The notes under the pieces were generated by a model. The model was not told the DNA's origin and ran no database searches. It saw only the letters and a program-made list of their open reading frames with translations. A program made the translations under genes and the position numbers. Below, piece by piece: positions 18,869 through 26,899 of a DNA stretch of 64,000 nt; positions within the stretch are counted from its first letter, which is position 1; each line of letters begins with the position of its first letter. The DNA is from Lentibacillus lipolyticus (lineage in GTDB: Bacteria > Bacillota > Bacilli > Bacillales > Amphibacillaceae): NCBI GenBank assembly GCA_004145795.1, contig SEIO01000003.1:101059-165058 (forward strand). Reading direction: 5' to 3'.

Positions 18869-19693
18869 ATGCAATACGTAACATTAAATAATGGACTGGA
18901 AATGCCGCAGCTTGGTTTCGGTGTTTGGCAAGTCCCGGATGAGGAAGCGGAACCAGCTGTTGCAAAGGCACTGGAGACAGGCTATCGTGCGGTTGATACG
19001 GCCAAGGTGTATGAGAATGAACATGGCGTTGGCCGGGCGATTGCGAAAAGTGAGGTTGCCCGTGAGGATCTATTTATCACGACGAAAGTGTGGAATAGTG
19101 ATCAGGGCTATGACGAGACATTGAAGGCTTTCGATGCGAGTCTGGAACGCCTTGGCCTGGACTATGTTGATTTATACTTAATCCATTGGCCGACACCCGA
19201 ATTTGATGATTATGTAGACACATACAAGGCAATGGAAAAATTGTATAATGACGGCCGCGTGAAGGCTATTGGCGTCTGCAATTTCAATATCGAACATCTG
19301 CAGCGGCTGCTTGATGAGTGTGAAATTGTTCCTGCCGTAAACCAAGTCGAATGTCATCCATATTTTCAACAGCATGAGCTGAAGAAGTTTTGCCAGGAAC
19401 ATAACATTTATTTAGAAGCATGGAGCCCGCTAATGAATGGTAAAGAAGTGCTGGAAAATGATACGGTTCGGGCAATTGCCGAAAAACATGGCAAAACATC
19501 GGCGCAAGTTATTATTCGCTGGCACCTGCAGTCGGAATCGATTGTTATTCCGAAATCAGTTACTCCGTCTCGGATTGAAGAAAATTTCGATGTGTTTGAT
19601 TTTGAATTAAGTGATGGCGACATGGATAAATTGGCGGAATTGGATCGCGGCCAGCGCAATGGTCCGGAGCCGAGTGAAATGAATAAGAGGTAA
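18869..19693 (+). CDS. Aldo/keto reductase
   Basis: NADPH-dependent carbonyl reductase of the AKR5-like bacterial group, 274 residues. The tetrad is visible: Asp43 and Tyr48 (AVDTAKVYENE), Lys73 (ITTKVW) and His106 (LIHWPTP). The C-terminal cofactor segment IPKSVTPSRIEENFDVFDF is typical. The related B. subtilis enzymes YvgN and YtbE reduce methylglyoxal and glyoxal; the same role here is an inference. The ATG at 18869 follows AAAGGAAG; upstream codons of the open frame lie before the promoter. Confidence 0.93.
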   Translation: MQYVTLNNGLEMPQLGFGVWQVPDEEAEPAVAKALETGYRAVDTAKVYENEHGVGRAIAKSEVAREDLFITTKVWNSDQGYDETLKAFDASLERLGLDYVDLYLIHWPTPEFDDYVDTYKAMEKLYNDGRVKAIGVCNFNIEHLQRLLDECEIVPAVNQVECHPYFQQHELKKFCQEHNIYLEAWSPLMNGKEVLENDTVRAIAEKHGKTSAQVIIRWHLQSESIVIPKSVTPSRIEENFDVFDFELSDGDMDKLAELDRGQRNGPEPSEMNKR

Positions 19694-19702
19694 GTAAGTG
19701 TG

Positions 19703-19742
19703 GGAGCCGGATGCAGAAAAGGATGTTGCATCCGGCTCTTAA
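19703..19742. terminator. Terminator after the aldo/keto reductase gene
   Basis: A perfect 12-bp inverted repeat (19704-19715 with 19727-19738), followed by TTAATTTGTT. Confidence 0.78.
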
Positions 19743-19794
19743 TTTGTTATGAAAACCACCCTGGCATATTTCTGCCGTTCCATCACCATAAATA

Positions 19795-20334
19795 TCAGCC
19801 AAATACTCGCTTAACGGTGTCTGCAAATGTCTGAAAATAGTCAGGTATCTCATCTTCCGCCAGACCGTAAAACATATTTGCTGCAATGGATTGGTGATAC
19901 CATTTCTGCTGTTCAAAACCAGCATTAAAATGGTCCCATAGTTTATCGCCCTGTCGCTTTATCTCTTTTTCCAATGAGAGTAAATTGTCTAATTTGTCGG
20001 CGACTATCAGATATTTGGCTTCTTTTTCGGCGTATGTAACTGTTTCAATTGTATGTTGTTTGCGTTCCGGCCAGGTTTTTGATTTATCTTCCGTATGAGC
20101 AGCAACAAGCGTAGCAACCCTTGATCCAAATTTCTCTTTAATATCATCGATTTCATACGGTGTATCTTCCACAACATCATGTAAAAAACCGGCACAAACT
20201 AAGGCTTCATTGAACCCCGCTTTTTCTAGCTGATGAGCTACACGGATGGGATGGGTAATATATGGCGTGCCGGAGCTTTTGCGTGTCTGGCCTTTATGTG
20301 CCTGTTCGGCAAAGGTTTTTGCTGTTTGTTTCAT
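19795..20334 (-). CDS. HD-domain phosphohydrolase, small alarmone hydrolase (MESH1-like)
   Basis: A 179-residue protein with the HD fold of RelA/SpoT hydrolases but no synthetase domain. The motifs are RKSSGTPYITHPIRVA (first metal histidine), FLHDVVEDT (HD pair at His52-Asp53), DIKEKFGSRVATLV and ADKLDNLLSL. Stand-alone proteins of this type can hydrolyse (p)ppGpp, so a role in lowering the alarmone is plausible but not shown. GGAGG precedes the ATG. It is a monocistronic reverse-strand gene. Confidence 0.82.
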   Translation of the reverse strand: MKQTAKTFAEQAHKGQTRKSSGTPYITHPIRVAHQLEKAGFNEALVCAGFLHDVVEDTPYEIDDIKEKFGSRVATLVAAHTEDKSKTWPERKQHTIETVTYAEKEAKYLIVADKLDNLLSLEKEIKRQGDKLWDHFNAGFEQQKWYHQSIAANMFYGLAEDEIPDYFQTFADTVKRVFG

Positions 20335-20484
20335 TTACATTCCTCCATAAGCGATTATTGTATTGAAAGTAAGTGTAGCACGCAGTCGGCACTGCCTCAA
20401 CTGAATTTGAATCGGATTAGTGGTATCACATTGCTTTTCATTCGGAAATGGAATCGGTAAACTGGAGGATAAGCACTATTTTGA

Positions 20485-20512
20485 TTGAACCACACGAAAA
20501 TCTTGGTATGAT
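20485..20512 (+). promoter_or_regulatory. Promoter of fni
   Basis: TTGAAC, 16-base spacer, TATGAT, about 35 bases before fni. Confidence 0.65.
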
Positions 20513-20546
20513 AAAAGTAATGACAATGGAGATAGGATGAATACAT

Positions 20547-21596
20547 ATGGGTGAAGGAATTAATAAGCGAAAAACGGAACATATCAGGCTTTGTTTAAAT
20601 GACAATGTGGAAGGTGTCAACAAGTCAACAGGACTTGAAGGAATAGCCTTTATACATAATGCATTGCCGGAGATTAATTTTGCAGACATCAACCTGGACA
20701 CGGAATTCTTGGACAAACCAATTAAAGCACCGTTTCTCGTCAGCTCCATGACTGGTGGTTCGGAACTTGCGTCGAAAATCAACCAGAATTTGGCGAAAGC
20801 GGCAGAAGAAAAGGGATGGGCTGTTGCACTCGGTTCAACGCGGGCGCTGTTGGAAAGCGATGCACACAAGGAATCTTTTTTGATCCGAAAACATGCGCCG
20901 TCCGTGCCTCTCATTGCGAACCTAGGTGCTGTTCAGCTGAATTATGGCTATGGTGCGGAAGAATGCCGGCGGATTGTTGACATGACCGGTGCTGATTCAA
21001 TCGTGCTGCACTTTAATCCGCTTCAGGAGGCGGTACAGGACGAGGGCGATTTGAATTTCGAAAATCTCCTACCAAAAATTGAAAAAATTTGTTCTGAACT
21101 GGACGTTCCGGTTGGTGCGAAGGAAGTCGGCTTTGGAATCGACGGAACCATTGCCAAAAAATTATACGACGCTGGTATCTCCTACATCGATGTAGCAGGG
21201 GCTGGTGGAACATCCTGGAGCCAGGTGGAAAAACTCCGCTCCAACGATCCATTGAAAAAGGCGGCTGCCGAGGCGTTCAATAACTGGGGAATTCCGACAA
21301 AAGACTGTATTGTTTCGGTACGAAGCGCGCTGGGAGACGTTCCAGTTGTATCCAGTGGCGGCATGAAAACCGGGGTGGACGCAGCGAAAGCACTGACGAT
21401 TGGTGCGGATGTCATCGGATTTGCCCGCAAGCTGCTCCAGGCTGCAACGGAATCAGATGAAGCAGTGATGGAGACGATGGAACAAATCGAACTTGAATTG
21501 AAAATGACGATGTTCGGCATTGGTGCAAAAACACTCCATGATTTAAAAAATACCAAACGCGTATCCATTATGGGAACATCACTGCTTGATGACTGA
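20547..21596 (+). CDS. fni: Isopentenyl-diphosphate delta-isomerase, type 2 (FMN-dependent)
   Basis: Interconverts isopentenyl and dimethylallyl diphosphate with FMN, NADPH and Mg2+. The 349-residue TIM barrel starts with INKRKTEHIRLCL, contains FLVSSMTGG, ALGSTRALLE, LIANLGAVQL, VGAKEVGFGI, DVAGAGGTSWSQVE and the FMN phosphate site VVSSGGMKTGVDAAKAL. Length and motifs match the Fni family well. It is a single gene with its own promoter and terminator. It supplies isoprenoid precursors for quinones and cell-wall carrier lipid. Confidence 0.96.
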   Translation: MGEGINKRKTEHIRLCLNDNVEGVNKSTGLEGIAFIHNALPEINFADINLDTEFLDKPIKAPFLVSSMTGGSELASKINQNLAKAAEEKGWAVALGSTRALLESDAHKESFLIRKHAPSVPLIANLGAVQLNYGYGAEECRRIVDMTGADSIVLHFNPLQEAVQDEGDLNFENLLPKIEKICSELDVPVGAKEVGFGIDGTIAKKLYDAGISYIDVAGAGGTSWSQVEKLRSNDPLKKAAAEAFNNWGIPTKDCIVSVRSALGDVPVVSSGGMKTGVDAAKALTIGADVIGFARKLLQAATESDEAVMETMEQIELELKMTMFGIGAKTLHDLKNTKRVSIMGTSLLDD

Positions 21597-21605
21597 AAAG
21601 GAAGG

Positions 21606-21633
21606 ACTGCTCACAATTGGTGGGCAGTTTTTT
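21606..21633 (+). terminator. Terminator after fni
   Basis: A 9-bp stem with one G-U pair (21606-21614 with 21620-21628) followed by TTTTT. Confidence 0.78.
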
Positions 21634-21764
21634 GTACAAAGGGGAAACGTTAAAGTTCACGATTGTGTTGGGACTTCACCCATAAAATTCCTCCTACAGC
21701 CTTCAGAATGTTGGTTTATAACTCAGAAACCATCAAATACTAATGGCGGAAGGAGGGTTCTGAC

Positions 21765-22628
21765 ATGGATGAAGAAATGCATCAATCAGAAGATAGCAAA
21801 GTCATTCCAATGACATCCGTTACAAGCGGTTCAGGAGAAGAAGTTGCGAGTGATGTGTATTATTACACAAACCAAATCGCAAATCTTAGTTTTATCGGTC
21901 ATCCGGAAGAGGGAAAATGGGTACTGGTGGATGCCGGCCTGCCTGAGTCGGCAGATGAAATTCTGGAAACAGCTGAGGAACGTTTTGGAAAAGAGAATCC
22001 CCCATCAGCAATTATGTTGACACACGGGCATTTCGATCATGTGGGTGGACTAGTTGAGTTGGTGCAGAAATGGGACGTTCCCGTGTATGCCCACCCTATG
22101 GAAATTCCCTTTTTAACCGGAGAAAAAAGCTATCCGGAGCCTGATCCTGGTGTTGAAGGTGGCCTATTAGCAAAAATATCGGCATACTATCCAAACAAAC
22201 CAATAAACTTGGGTAGTGCGGTAAAGCCGTTGCCTGATGACAACAGTGTTCCCGGGATGGAGGATTGGGAATGGGTCCACACGCCAGGACACTCGCCAGG
22301 ACATGTTTCGTTTTACCGTGCCCGCGACGGTATGCTGCTTGCCGGTGATGCGTTCATTACTGTGAGGCAGGATTCATTCTACAATGTACTGATGCAAAAC
22401 AGTGAAGTGAACGGCCCGCCAAGGTATCTGACGACCGACTGGGAAAGCGCCAAGGAATCTGTAGAGAAATTGGCAGCACTCAGGCCTGAGATAGCAGTAA
22501 CCGGGCATGGAACCTCCATGAGCGGGGATGATTTACAGGAAGGTCTGAATCATCTGGCTAAAACGTTTGATCAAACAGCAAAACCGGACTATGGCCGTTA
22601 TGTTGATGACGACTCCAAGTACCACTAA
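21765..22628 (+). CDS. Metallo-beta-lactamase fold hydrolase
   Basis: A 287-residue binuclear zinc hydrolase. The core motif is THGHFDHVGG (His87, His89, Asp91, His92), followed by the third histidine in HTPGHSPGH, the bridging Asp in AGDAF and a terminal GHG. A CHPxxxxP-like substrate cap is absent and the C-terminus ends in a charged tail. Such enzymes hydrolyse thioesters, lactones or phosphoesters; nothing nearby indicates which. AAGGAGGG sits seven bases before the ATG. Single gene ending at a hairpin. Confidence 0.85.
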   Translation: MDEEMHQSEDSKVIPMTSVTSGSGEEVASDVYYYTNQIANLSFIGHPEEGKWVLVDAGLPESADEILETAEERFGKENPPSAIMLTHGHFDHVGGLVELVQKWDVPVYAHPMEIPFLTGEKSYPEPDPGVEGGLLAKISAYYPNKPINLGSAVKPLPDDNSVPGMEDWEWVHTPGHSPGHVSFYRARDGMLLAGDAFITVRQDSFYNVLMQNSEVNGPPRYLTTDWESAKESVEKLAALRPEIAVTGHGTSMSGDDLQEGLNHLAKTFDQTAKPDYGRYVDDDSKYH

Positions 22629-22644
22629 AGAATAGGAATTGCAG

Positions 22645-22674
22645 AAGAAATCGGCATAGCGCCGATTTCTTTCA
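22645..22674 (+). terminator. Terminator after the MBL-fold gene
   Basis: A perfect 10-bp stem (22646-22655 with 22661-22670, loop ATAGC) followed by TTCATT. The T-run is weak. Confidence 0.68.
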
Positions 22675-22786
22675 TTATGTGGCTGATCGTGGCTGACCAT
22701 TGTTGAACGGAAAGCAGAATCACAGGTGGCAAGCGATGTTTTAGTAATTTAGACCTTGGAAAGACTATAAGGAGGCAGAGGAACGA

Positions 22787-22825
22787 ATGAAAAAGTCTGG
22801 TTTATGTTTGAGAACAGCAGGATGA
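22787..22825 (+). CDS. Possible 12-codon leader peptide
   Basis: A short frame (MKKSGLCLRTAG) with a near-perfect AAGGAGG eleven bases before its ATG, ending 16 bases before the next gene. The strong ribosome site is unusual for so short a frame. It may be a real leader peptide or the relic of a lost gene start; there is no further evidence. Confidence 0.25.
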   Translation: MKKSGLCLRTAG

Positions 22826-22841
22826 TAAAGGGGGAATGATA

Positions 22842-23168
22842 ATGTTTGAATTTATAGCAATCATAGCAGGTGCTTTGCTGCTATTCATGTCTAGAGACGG
22901 TAAGAAATATGAAACAGTCTACAGCGGCAGTGAATCAAACTTAAGGGAGGCAAATGAATATTATTGGCTTCTAAAACATAATAAAATCTCATTTAAGTAT
23001 CAAATCCCCTTTAATTGGAAAAATTTTTATCAATTTGGATACAGGGAAAGTCCGGTATATATTAAAGTAAGTGATAGAGACGTTGAAAAAGCGAAAAAAG
23101 TGATGATGCATTACCGAATAGAGAAAATGAAAATGCAAAGAAATATGGAAGCTGAGAAAAATAAATAG
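22842..23168 (+). CDS. Small membrane-anchored protein, DUF2007-like soluble part
   Basis: A 108-residue protein with one N-terminal membrane helix (about residues 2-17), a basic stop-transfer (SRDGKK) and a soluble domain. The domain pattern, a strand YETVYSGS, a helix with NEYYWLLKHNKISFKY, then VYIKVSDRDVEKAKKVM, resembles the DUF2007 fold of putative signal-transducing proteins; this is a weak inference. The ATG at 22842 lies seven bases after AAGGGGG; the ATG six bases earlier is too close to it. AT-rich compared with its neighbours. Confidence 0.55.
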   Translation: MFEFIAIIAGALLLFMSRDGKKYETVYSGSESNLREANEYYWLLKHNKISFKYQIPFNWKNFYQFGYRESPVYIKVSDRDVEKAKKVMMHYRIEKMKMQRNMEAEKNK

Positions 23169-23260
23169 CAGCACTTCAATCCCGTAGTATTCTTTGTCCT
23201 ATGCATATCCCTCTCTGATGGAAGTCTCAAGCACAATATTTCTTGCAGATGTCTAGGTTG

Positions 23261-23269
23261 TGCTACAAT
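23261..23269 (+). promoter_or_regulatory. Extended -10 promoter of the DsbA-like gene
   Basis: TGCTACAAT, an extended -10 element, 26 bases before the start codon, with a suboptimally spaced TTGCAG upstream. Confidence 0.5.
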
Positions 23270-23294
23270 AAATATCAGGAAAAGAGGTGGTACG

Positions 23295-24020
23295 ATGCAT
23301 ATAGAGGTATGGTCCGATTTTGTATGCCCATTCTGTTATATTGGTAAGCGCAGATTAGAACTGGCGCTGGAGCAGTTCCCTCACAAGGAGCATGTAACAG
23401 TGGAGTATATGAGTTATGAACTTGACCCGAATGCTGAAGAAAACCCAGGCAAATCGATTCATGAACTCCTGGCAAGTAAATATGGCATGAGTGTGGAAAA
23501 AGCAAGGAACTCAAACGAGGAATTGGGACGGCAGGCGGCAGAACTTGGCTTGACATACAATTTTGATAAAATGAAACATACGAATACATTTGACGCTCAT
23601 CGCGTTGCCCAATATGCAAAAGATAAAGGAAAAGGGCGTGAAGTAACAGAACGCTTGCTGCAAGCTTACTTTACGGATTCCGAACTTATAAGTGATCATG
23701 ATACATTAATTAGACTTGCTGGTGAGGCCGGCTTAAATCAAGAGGAAGTGCGATCTGTTCTTGAGACTGGTCGCTATCAAAAACATGTCCGAGCTGATGA
23801 GCAAGAGGCCGGACAGCTGGGTGCCCAGGGTGTGCCATTTTTTGTTTTCAATAACAAATATGCTGTATCAGGTGCACAGCCACAGGAAGTTTTTACAGAG
23901 GTGCTAGAAAAGGTGTGGGAAGAAGAGCAGGCACAGCCGTCCCTACAATCATTAACGCCCAAAAAATCGAAAACAACCTATTGTACGGATGAAGGCTGTG
24001 AAATCGTGGAAGATAACTAA
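23295..24020 (+). CDS. DsbA-family (FrnE-like) thiol oxidoreductase
   Basis: A cytoplasmic thioredoxin-fold protein of 241 residues with the redox pair CPFC (Cys11-Cys14) straight after the first strand and a helical insertion. The cis-proline loop reads QGVPFFVFN, and the AHRVAQYAK segment fits FrnE-type proteins, which have been linked to polyketide isomerisation and to oxidative stress tolerance. The C-terminus has a further Cys pair (CTDEGCE). No signal peptide is present. It has an AAGAGGTGG ribosome site and a long terminator follows. Confidence 0.9.
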   Translation: MHIEVWSDFVCPFCYIGKRRLELALEQFPHKEHVTVEYMSYELDPNAEENPGKSIHELLASKYGMSVEKARNSNEELGRQAAELGLTYNFDKMKHTNTFDAHRVAQYAKDKGKGREVTERLLQAYFTDSELISDHDTLIRLAGEAGLNQEEVRSVLETGRYQKHVRADEQEAGQLGAQGVPFFVFNNKYAVSGAQPQEVFTEVLEKVWEEEQAQPSLQSLTPKKSKTTYCTDEGCEIVEDN

Positions 24021-24029
24021 AGTCCTTTT

Positions 24030-24078
24030 AAAACAACCCCCGGTTAGCGTGGAACACGCTGGCCGGGGGTTGTTTTAT
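24030..24078 (+). terminator. Long terminator after the DsbA-like gene
   Basis: A 22-bp stem with two G-U pairs (24030-24051 with 24055-24076, loop GAA) whose 3' arm ends in TTTT. It isolates the iron importer operon. Confidence 0.9.
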
Positions 24079-24118
24079 ATAGTTTTTACAAAATGTGAAA
24101 ATTTTTTCTCAGAACGTA

Positions 24119-24146
24119 TTGCAGTTATCCCATATTTTGTTATAAT
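24119..24146 (+). promoter_or_regulatory. Promoter of the yclNOPQ operon
   Basis: TTGCAG, 16-base spacer, TATAAT with a TG extension (TGTTATAAT). A Fur box follows 18 bases downstream. Confidence 0.8.
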
Positions 24147-24164
24147 AAGTTACGTAATCTAAAT

Positions 24165-24183
24165 GATAATGATTTTCATTATT
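24165..24183 (+). promoter_or_regulatory. Fur box
   Basis: GATAATGATTTTCATTATT differs from the 19-bp Fur consensus at only two bases and lies just downstream of the -10. It implies repression of the importer when iron is plentiful. Confidence 0.88.
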
Positions 24184-24203
24184 AATTAGATTGAATCAAA
24201 AGA

Positions 24204-24219
24204 GATAATCATTCTAATC
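24204..24219 (+). promoter_or_regulatory. Second, weaker Fur-like site
   Basis: GATAATCATTCTAATC resembles part of a Fur box and starts 39 bases after the first. It lies in the leader of yclN. Confidence 0.5.
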
Positions 24220-24237
24220 TATATTCGAGGGTTACAT

Positions 24238-25191
24238 ATGAAGATTTGGCATCTGGCGACTGTCGGACTATTGTTATCGTTTGCTTCTATTTTTATAGGT
24301 GTTTCGGATGTTGCGCCGTGGGATATTCTCAGCATGTCGGATAATCAGCTGGAGATTCTGATGATCAGCAGGATACCCAGACTTGTGAGTATATTAATTG
24401 CCGGCATGAGCATGAGCATCTGTGGACTTATTATGCAGCAGCTCAGCCGTAATAAGTTCGTTTCACCGACAACATCGGGAACACTGGATTCGGCAAGACT
24501 GGGTATACTGGTCTCTATGATGGTATTCACCTCTGCCAGTCCACTGCAGAAAATGGCCATTTCCTTTTTATTCGCCTTGCTGGGCACGGTCATTTTCATG
24601 AAAATCCTTGAAAAGATTAAATTTAAGGATGCTGTCTTCATCCCACTGGTTGGTTTGATGTTCGGGAATATTATTAGTTCGGTCGCGACTTTTCTGGCGT
24701 TTAAGAACAATTTAATCCAGAACATGTCCTCCTGGATGCAGGGTGATTTTTCGATGATTATGAGCGGGAACTACGAGCTCATGTACATTAGCATTCCGCT
24801 GCTGATCATCGCCTATCTGTTCGCCAATAAGTTTACCATTGCAGGGATGGGGGAGGACTTTGCCAAAAACCTCGGACTAAAATATCAGCAAGTAGTTAAT
24901 TTTGGGTTGATTATCGTCGCGCTAGTGACTGCATCGGTTGTTTTATCGGCGGGAATGATTCCGTTTCTTGGGTTGATCATCCCTAACATTGTCACCATTT
25001 ATCAGGGGGACCATTTGAAGAAAAGTTTGCTGCATACAGCACTTTTGGGAGCCATTTTTGTTTTGGTCTGCGATATGATTGGAAGGGTTCTTATTTATCC
25101 GTACGAAATTCCAATCAGTTTGACAGTTGGTGTCATTGGAAGTGGAATATTTATTTATTTGCTGTTGAGGAGAAAGAAATATGGGCTATAA
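24238..25191 (+). CDS. yclN: Petrobactin-type iron-siderophore ABC transporter permease
   Basis: One half of the membrane channel of a FecCD-type siderophore importer. The 317-residue protein has about nine membrane helices and the FecCD landmarks RIPRLVSILIAGMSMSICGLIMQ and a long loop before the coupling helix. Gene order and protein lengths (317, 316, 252 and 317) match B. subtilis yclNOPQ, which takes up petrobactin. Fur control at the promoter fits. The stop overlaps yclO by 11 bases. Substrate is inferred from the family. Confidence 0.88.
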   Translation: MKIWHLATVGLLLSFASIFIGVSDVAPWDILSMSDNQLEILMISRIPRLVSILIAGMSMSICGLIMQQLSRNKFVSPTTSGTLDSARLGILVSMMVFTSASPLQKMAISFLFALLGTVIFMKILEKIKFKDAVFIPLVGLMFGNIISSVATFLAFKNNLIQNMSSWMQGDFSMIMSGNYELMYISIPLLIIAYLFANKFTIAGMGEDFAKNLGLKYQQVVNFGLIIVALVTASVVLSAGMIPFLGLIIPNIVTIYQGDHLKKSLLHTALLGAIFVLVCDMIGRVLIYPYEIPISLTVGVIGSGIFIYLLLRRKKYGL

Positions 25192-26131
25192 GAAAAAGAC
25201 AATCATCCTTGCAGTGATCGCAGCCCTTATCGCCCTGGTTTACATTTTCTATGATTTGAGCGGCAACATAGGGTATATTCTTCCACGGCGGTTGATGAAG
25301 GTGCTTGCGATTATCCTGACTGCTTCAGCAATTGCATTCTCAACAACTGTGTTTATGACGATTACTAACAACCGCATTTTGACACCAAATATATTGGGGC
25401 TTGATTCGCTTTATCTCTTGCTGCAGACGTTCATTATCTTTATCTTTGGCTCCCGTTCGCTAGTGATGATGAGCGGCAGTATTAACTACTTTCTATCGAT
25501 TGGCGTTATGGTTATTTTTTCACTTATGCTCTACCGCTTTCTGTTCAAAGGGGAAAATAACAATATCTATTTTCTCCTTCTGATAGGAATGATTCTAGGG
25601 ACATTTTTTGGAAGTTTTACAGACTTCATGCAAGTGCTGATTGACCCGAATGAATTCATGGTGGCTCGTGACAAGATGTTTGCCAGCATTAACAACGTGA
25701 ATAAGGATCTCGTTTACTTATCACTTGGATTGATCGTTCTTGTGACACTTTACTTTATTCGGTTTTATAAGTATCTTGATGTGCTGGGGCTCGGGAAAGA
25801 CCATGCTATCAACCTGGGTGTTCCCTACGATTATGTGGTGAAGCGGCTGTTAATTGTTGTGGCAATCTTGATATCCATTGCGACAGCACTGGTTGGCCCG
25901 ATTACGTTCCTTGGTTTGCTTGTTGTCAATGTGGCTTATGAGTTTTTGAAAACGTATCGCCATTTTTATCTTATTGTCGGTTCCATACTAATTAGCATTA
26001 TTGCGTTGCTTGGAGGACAATTTATTGTTGAAGAAGTGTTTACCTTCCAAACAACCATTAGTGTCATCATTAACTTTGCCGGTGGTATTTACTTTATTTA
26101 TCTTTTGTTAAAGGAGAATAAATCATGGTAG
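25181..26131 (+). CDS. yclO: Petrobactin-type iron-siderophore ABC transporter permease
   Basis: The second permease half (316 residues, about nine helices). It contains RRLMKVLAIILTASAIAFSTTVFMTITNNRILTPNILGL, a FecCD-like first helix pair and periplasmic turn, and near the end GPITFLGLLVVN, which contacts the ATPase. It overlaps yclN by 11 bases and yclP by 7 bases, so all four genes are one transcript. The petrobactin substrate is inferred from order and family only. Confidence 0.88.
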   Translation: MGYKKKTIILAVIAALIALVYIFYDLSGNIGYILPRRLMKVLAIILTASAIAFSTTVFMTITNNRILTPNILGLDSLYLLLQTFIIFIFGSRSLVMMSGSINYFLSIGVMVIFSLMLYRFLFKGENNNIYFLLLIGMILGTFFGSFTDFMQVLIDPNEFMVARDKMFASINNVNKDLVYLSLGLIVLVTLYFIRFYKYLDVLGLGKDHAINLGVPYDYVVKRLLIVVAILISIATALVGPITFLGLLVVNVAYEFLKTYRHFYLIVGSILISIIALLGGQFIVEEVFTFQTTISVIINFAGGIYFIYLLLKENKSW

Positions 26132-26883
26132 ATCTGAAACGTGTGTTTAAGCGGTATAATCAAAAGAATGTCGTTGATGATGTCTCGGTGTCTATCGAAA
26201 AAGGTACAATCACGTCATTTATCGGTCCGAATGGTGCAGGCAAGAGTACATTAATTTCGATGATTAGTAGACTTATATCACGTGATGATGGTGACATCAC
26301 GATTGATGGGGAGGATATCACGAAGCAGAAAAACAAGGAACTGGCGAAGAAGATATCTATTTTAAAACAATCCAATTCGATTAACTTGCGTCTGACGATT
26401 AGGGAGCTCGTTTCATTCGGCCGTTTTCCGTATTCCCAAGGCAGGCTTACGGATGAAGATTGGCAAAAAGTAGAAGAAGCAATCGACTATATGGAGCTTC
26501 GTGACATCCAGGATAAATACCTGAATGAACTCAGTGGCGGTCAGCGACAGCGTGCCCATATAGCCATGGTGATTGCCCAGGACACGGAGTATATTTTGCT
26601 TGATGAGCCATTAAATAACCTTGACATGCGGCATTCGGTGCAGATTATGAAGACATTGCGTCAATTAGTTAATGAACTGGGCAAAACAATTTTGATTGTT
26701 ATTCACGATATCAACTTTGCGTCATGCTATTCTGACCAAATTGTTGCGCTTAAAGATGGGAAAGTCGTGAAACAAGGCCCAACCTGCAATGTAATTGATG
26801 AATGTGTGCTCAAAGACATTTATGACATGGATATTGAAATCAAACATATTAACAATCAACGAATTTGCGTTTATTTTGCATAA
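26125..26883 (+). CDS. yclP: Iron-siderophore ABC transporter ATP-binding protein
   Basis: Cytoplasmic ATPase of the importer, 252 residues. The Walker A is GPNGAGKST, the Q-loop falls in ILKQSNS, the signature is LSGGQRQRA, Walker B is YILLDEPLNNLD and the switch histidine lies in LIVIHDINFA. These features and length fit FecE/YclP proteins. It overlaps yclO by 7 bases, and yclQ begins 16 bases after it behind GAGGAGG. Confidence 0.92.
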   Translation: MVDLKRVFKRYNQKNVVDDVSVSIEKGTITSFIGPNGAGKSTLISMISRLISRDDGDITIDGEDITKQKNKELAKKISILKQSNSINLRLTIRELVSFGRFPYSQGRLTDEDWQKVEEAIDYMELRDIQDKYLNELSGGQRQRAHIAMVIAQDTEYILLDEPLNNLDMRHSVQIMKTLRQLVNELGKTILIVIHDINFASCYSDQIVALKDGKVVKQGPTCNVIDECVLKDIYDMDIEIKHINNQRICVYFA

Positions 26884-26899
26884 GAGGAGGAGAAACATA

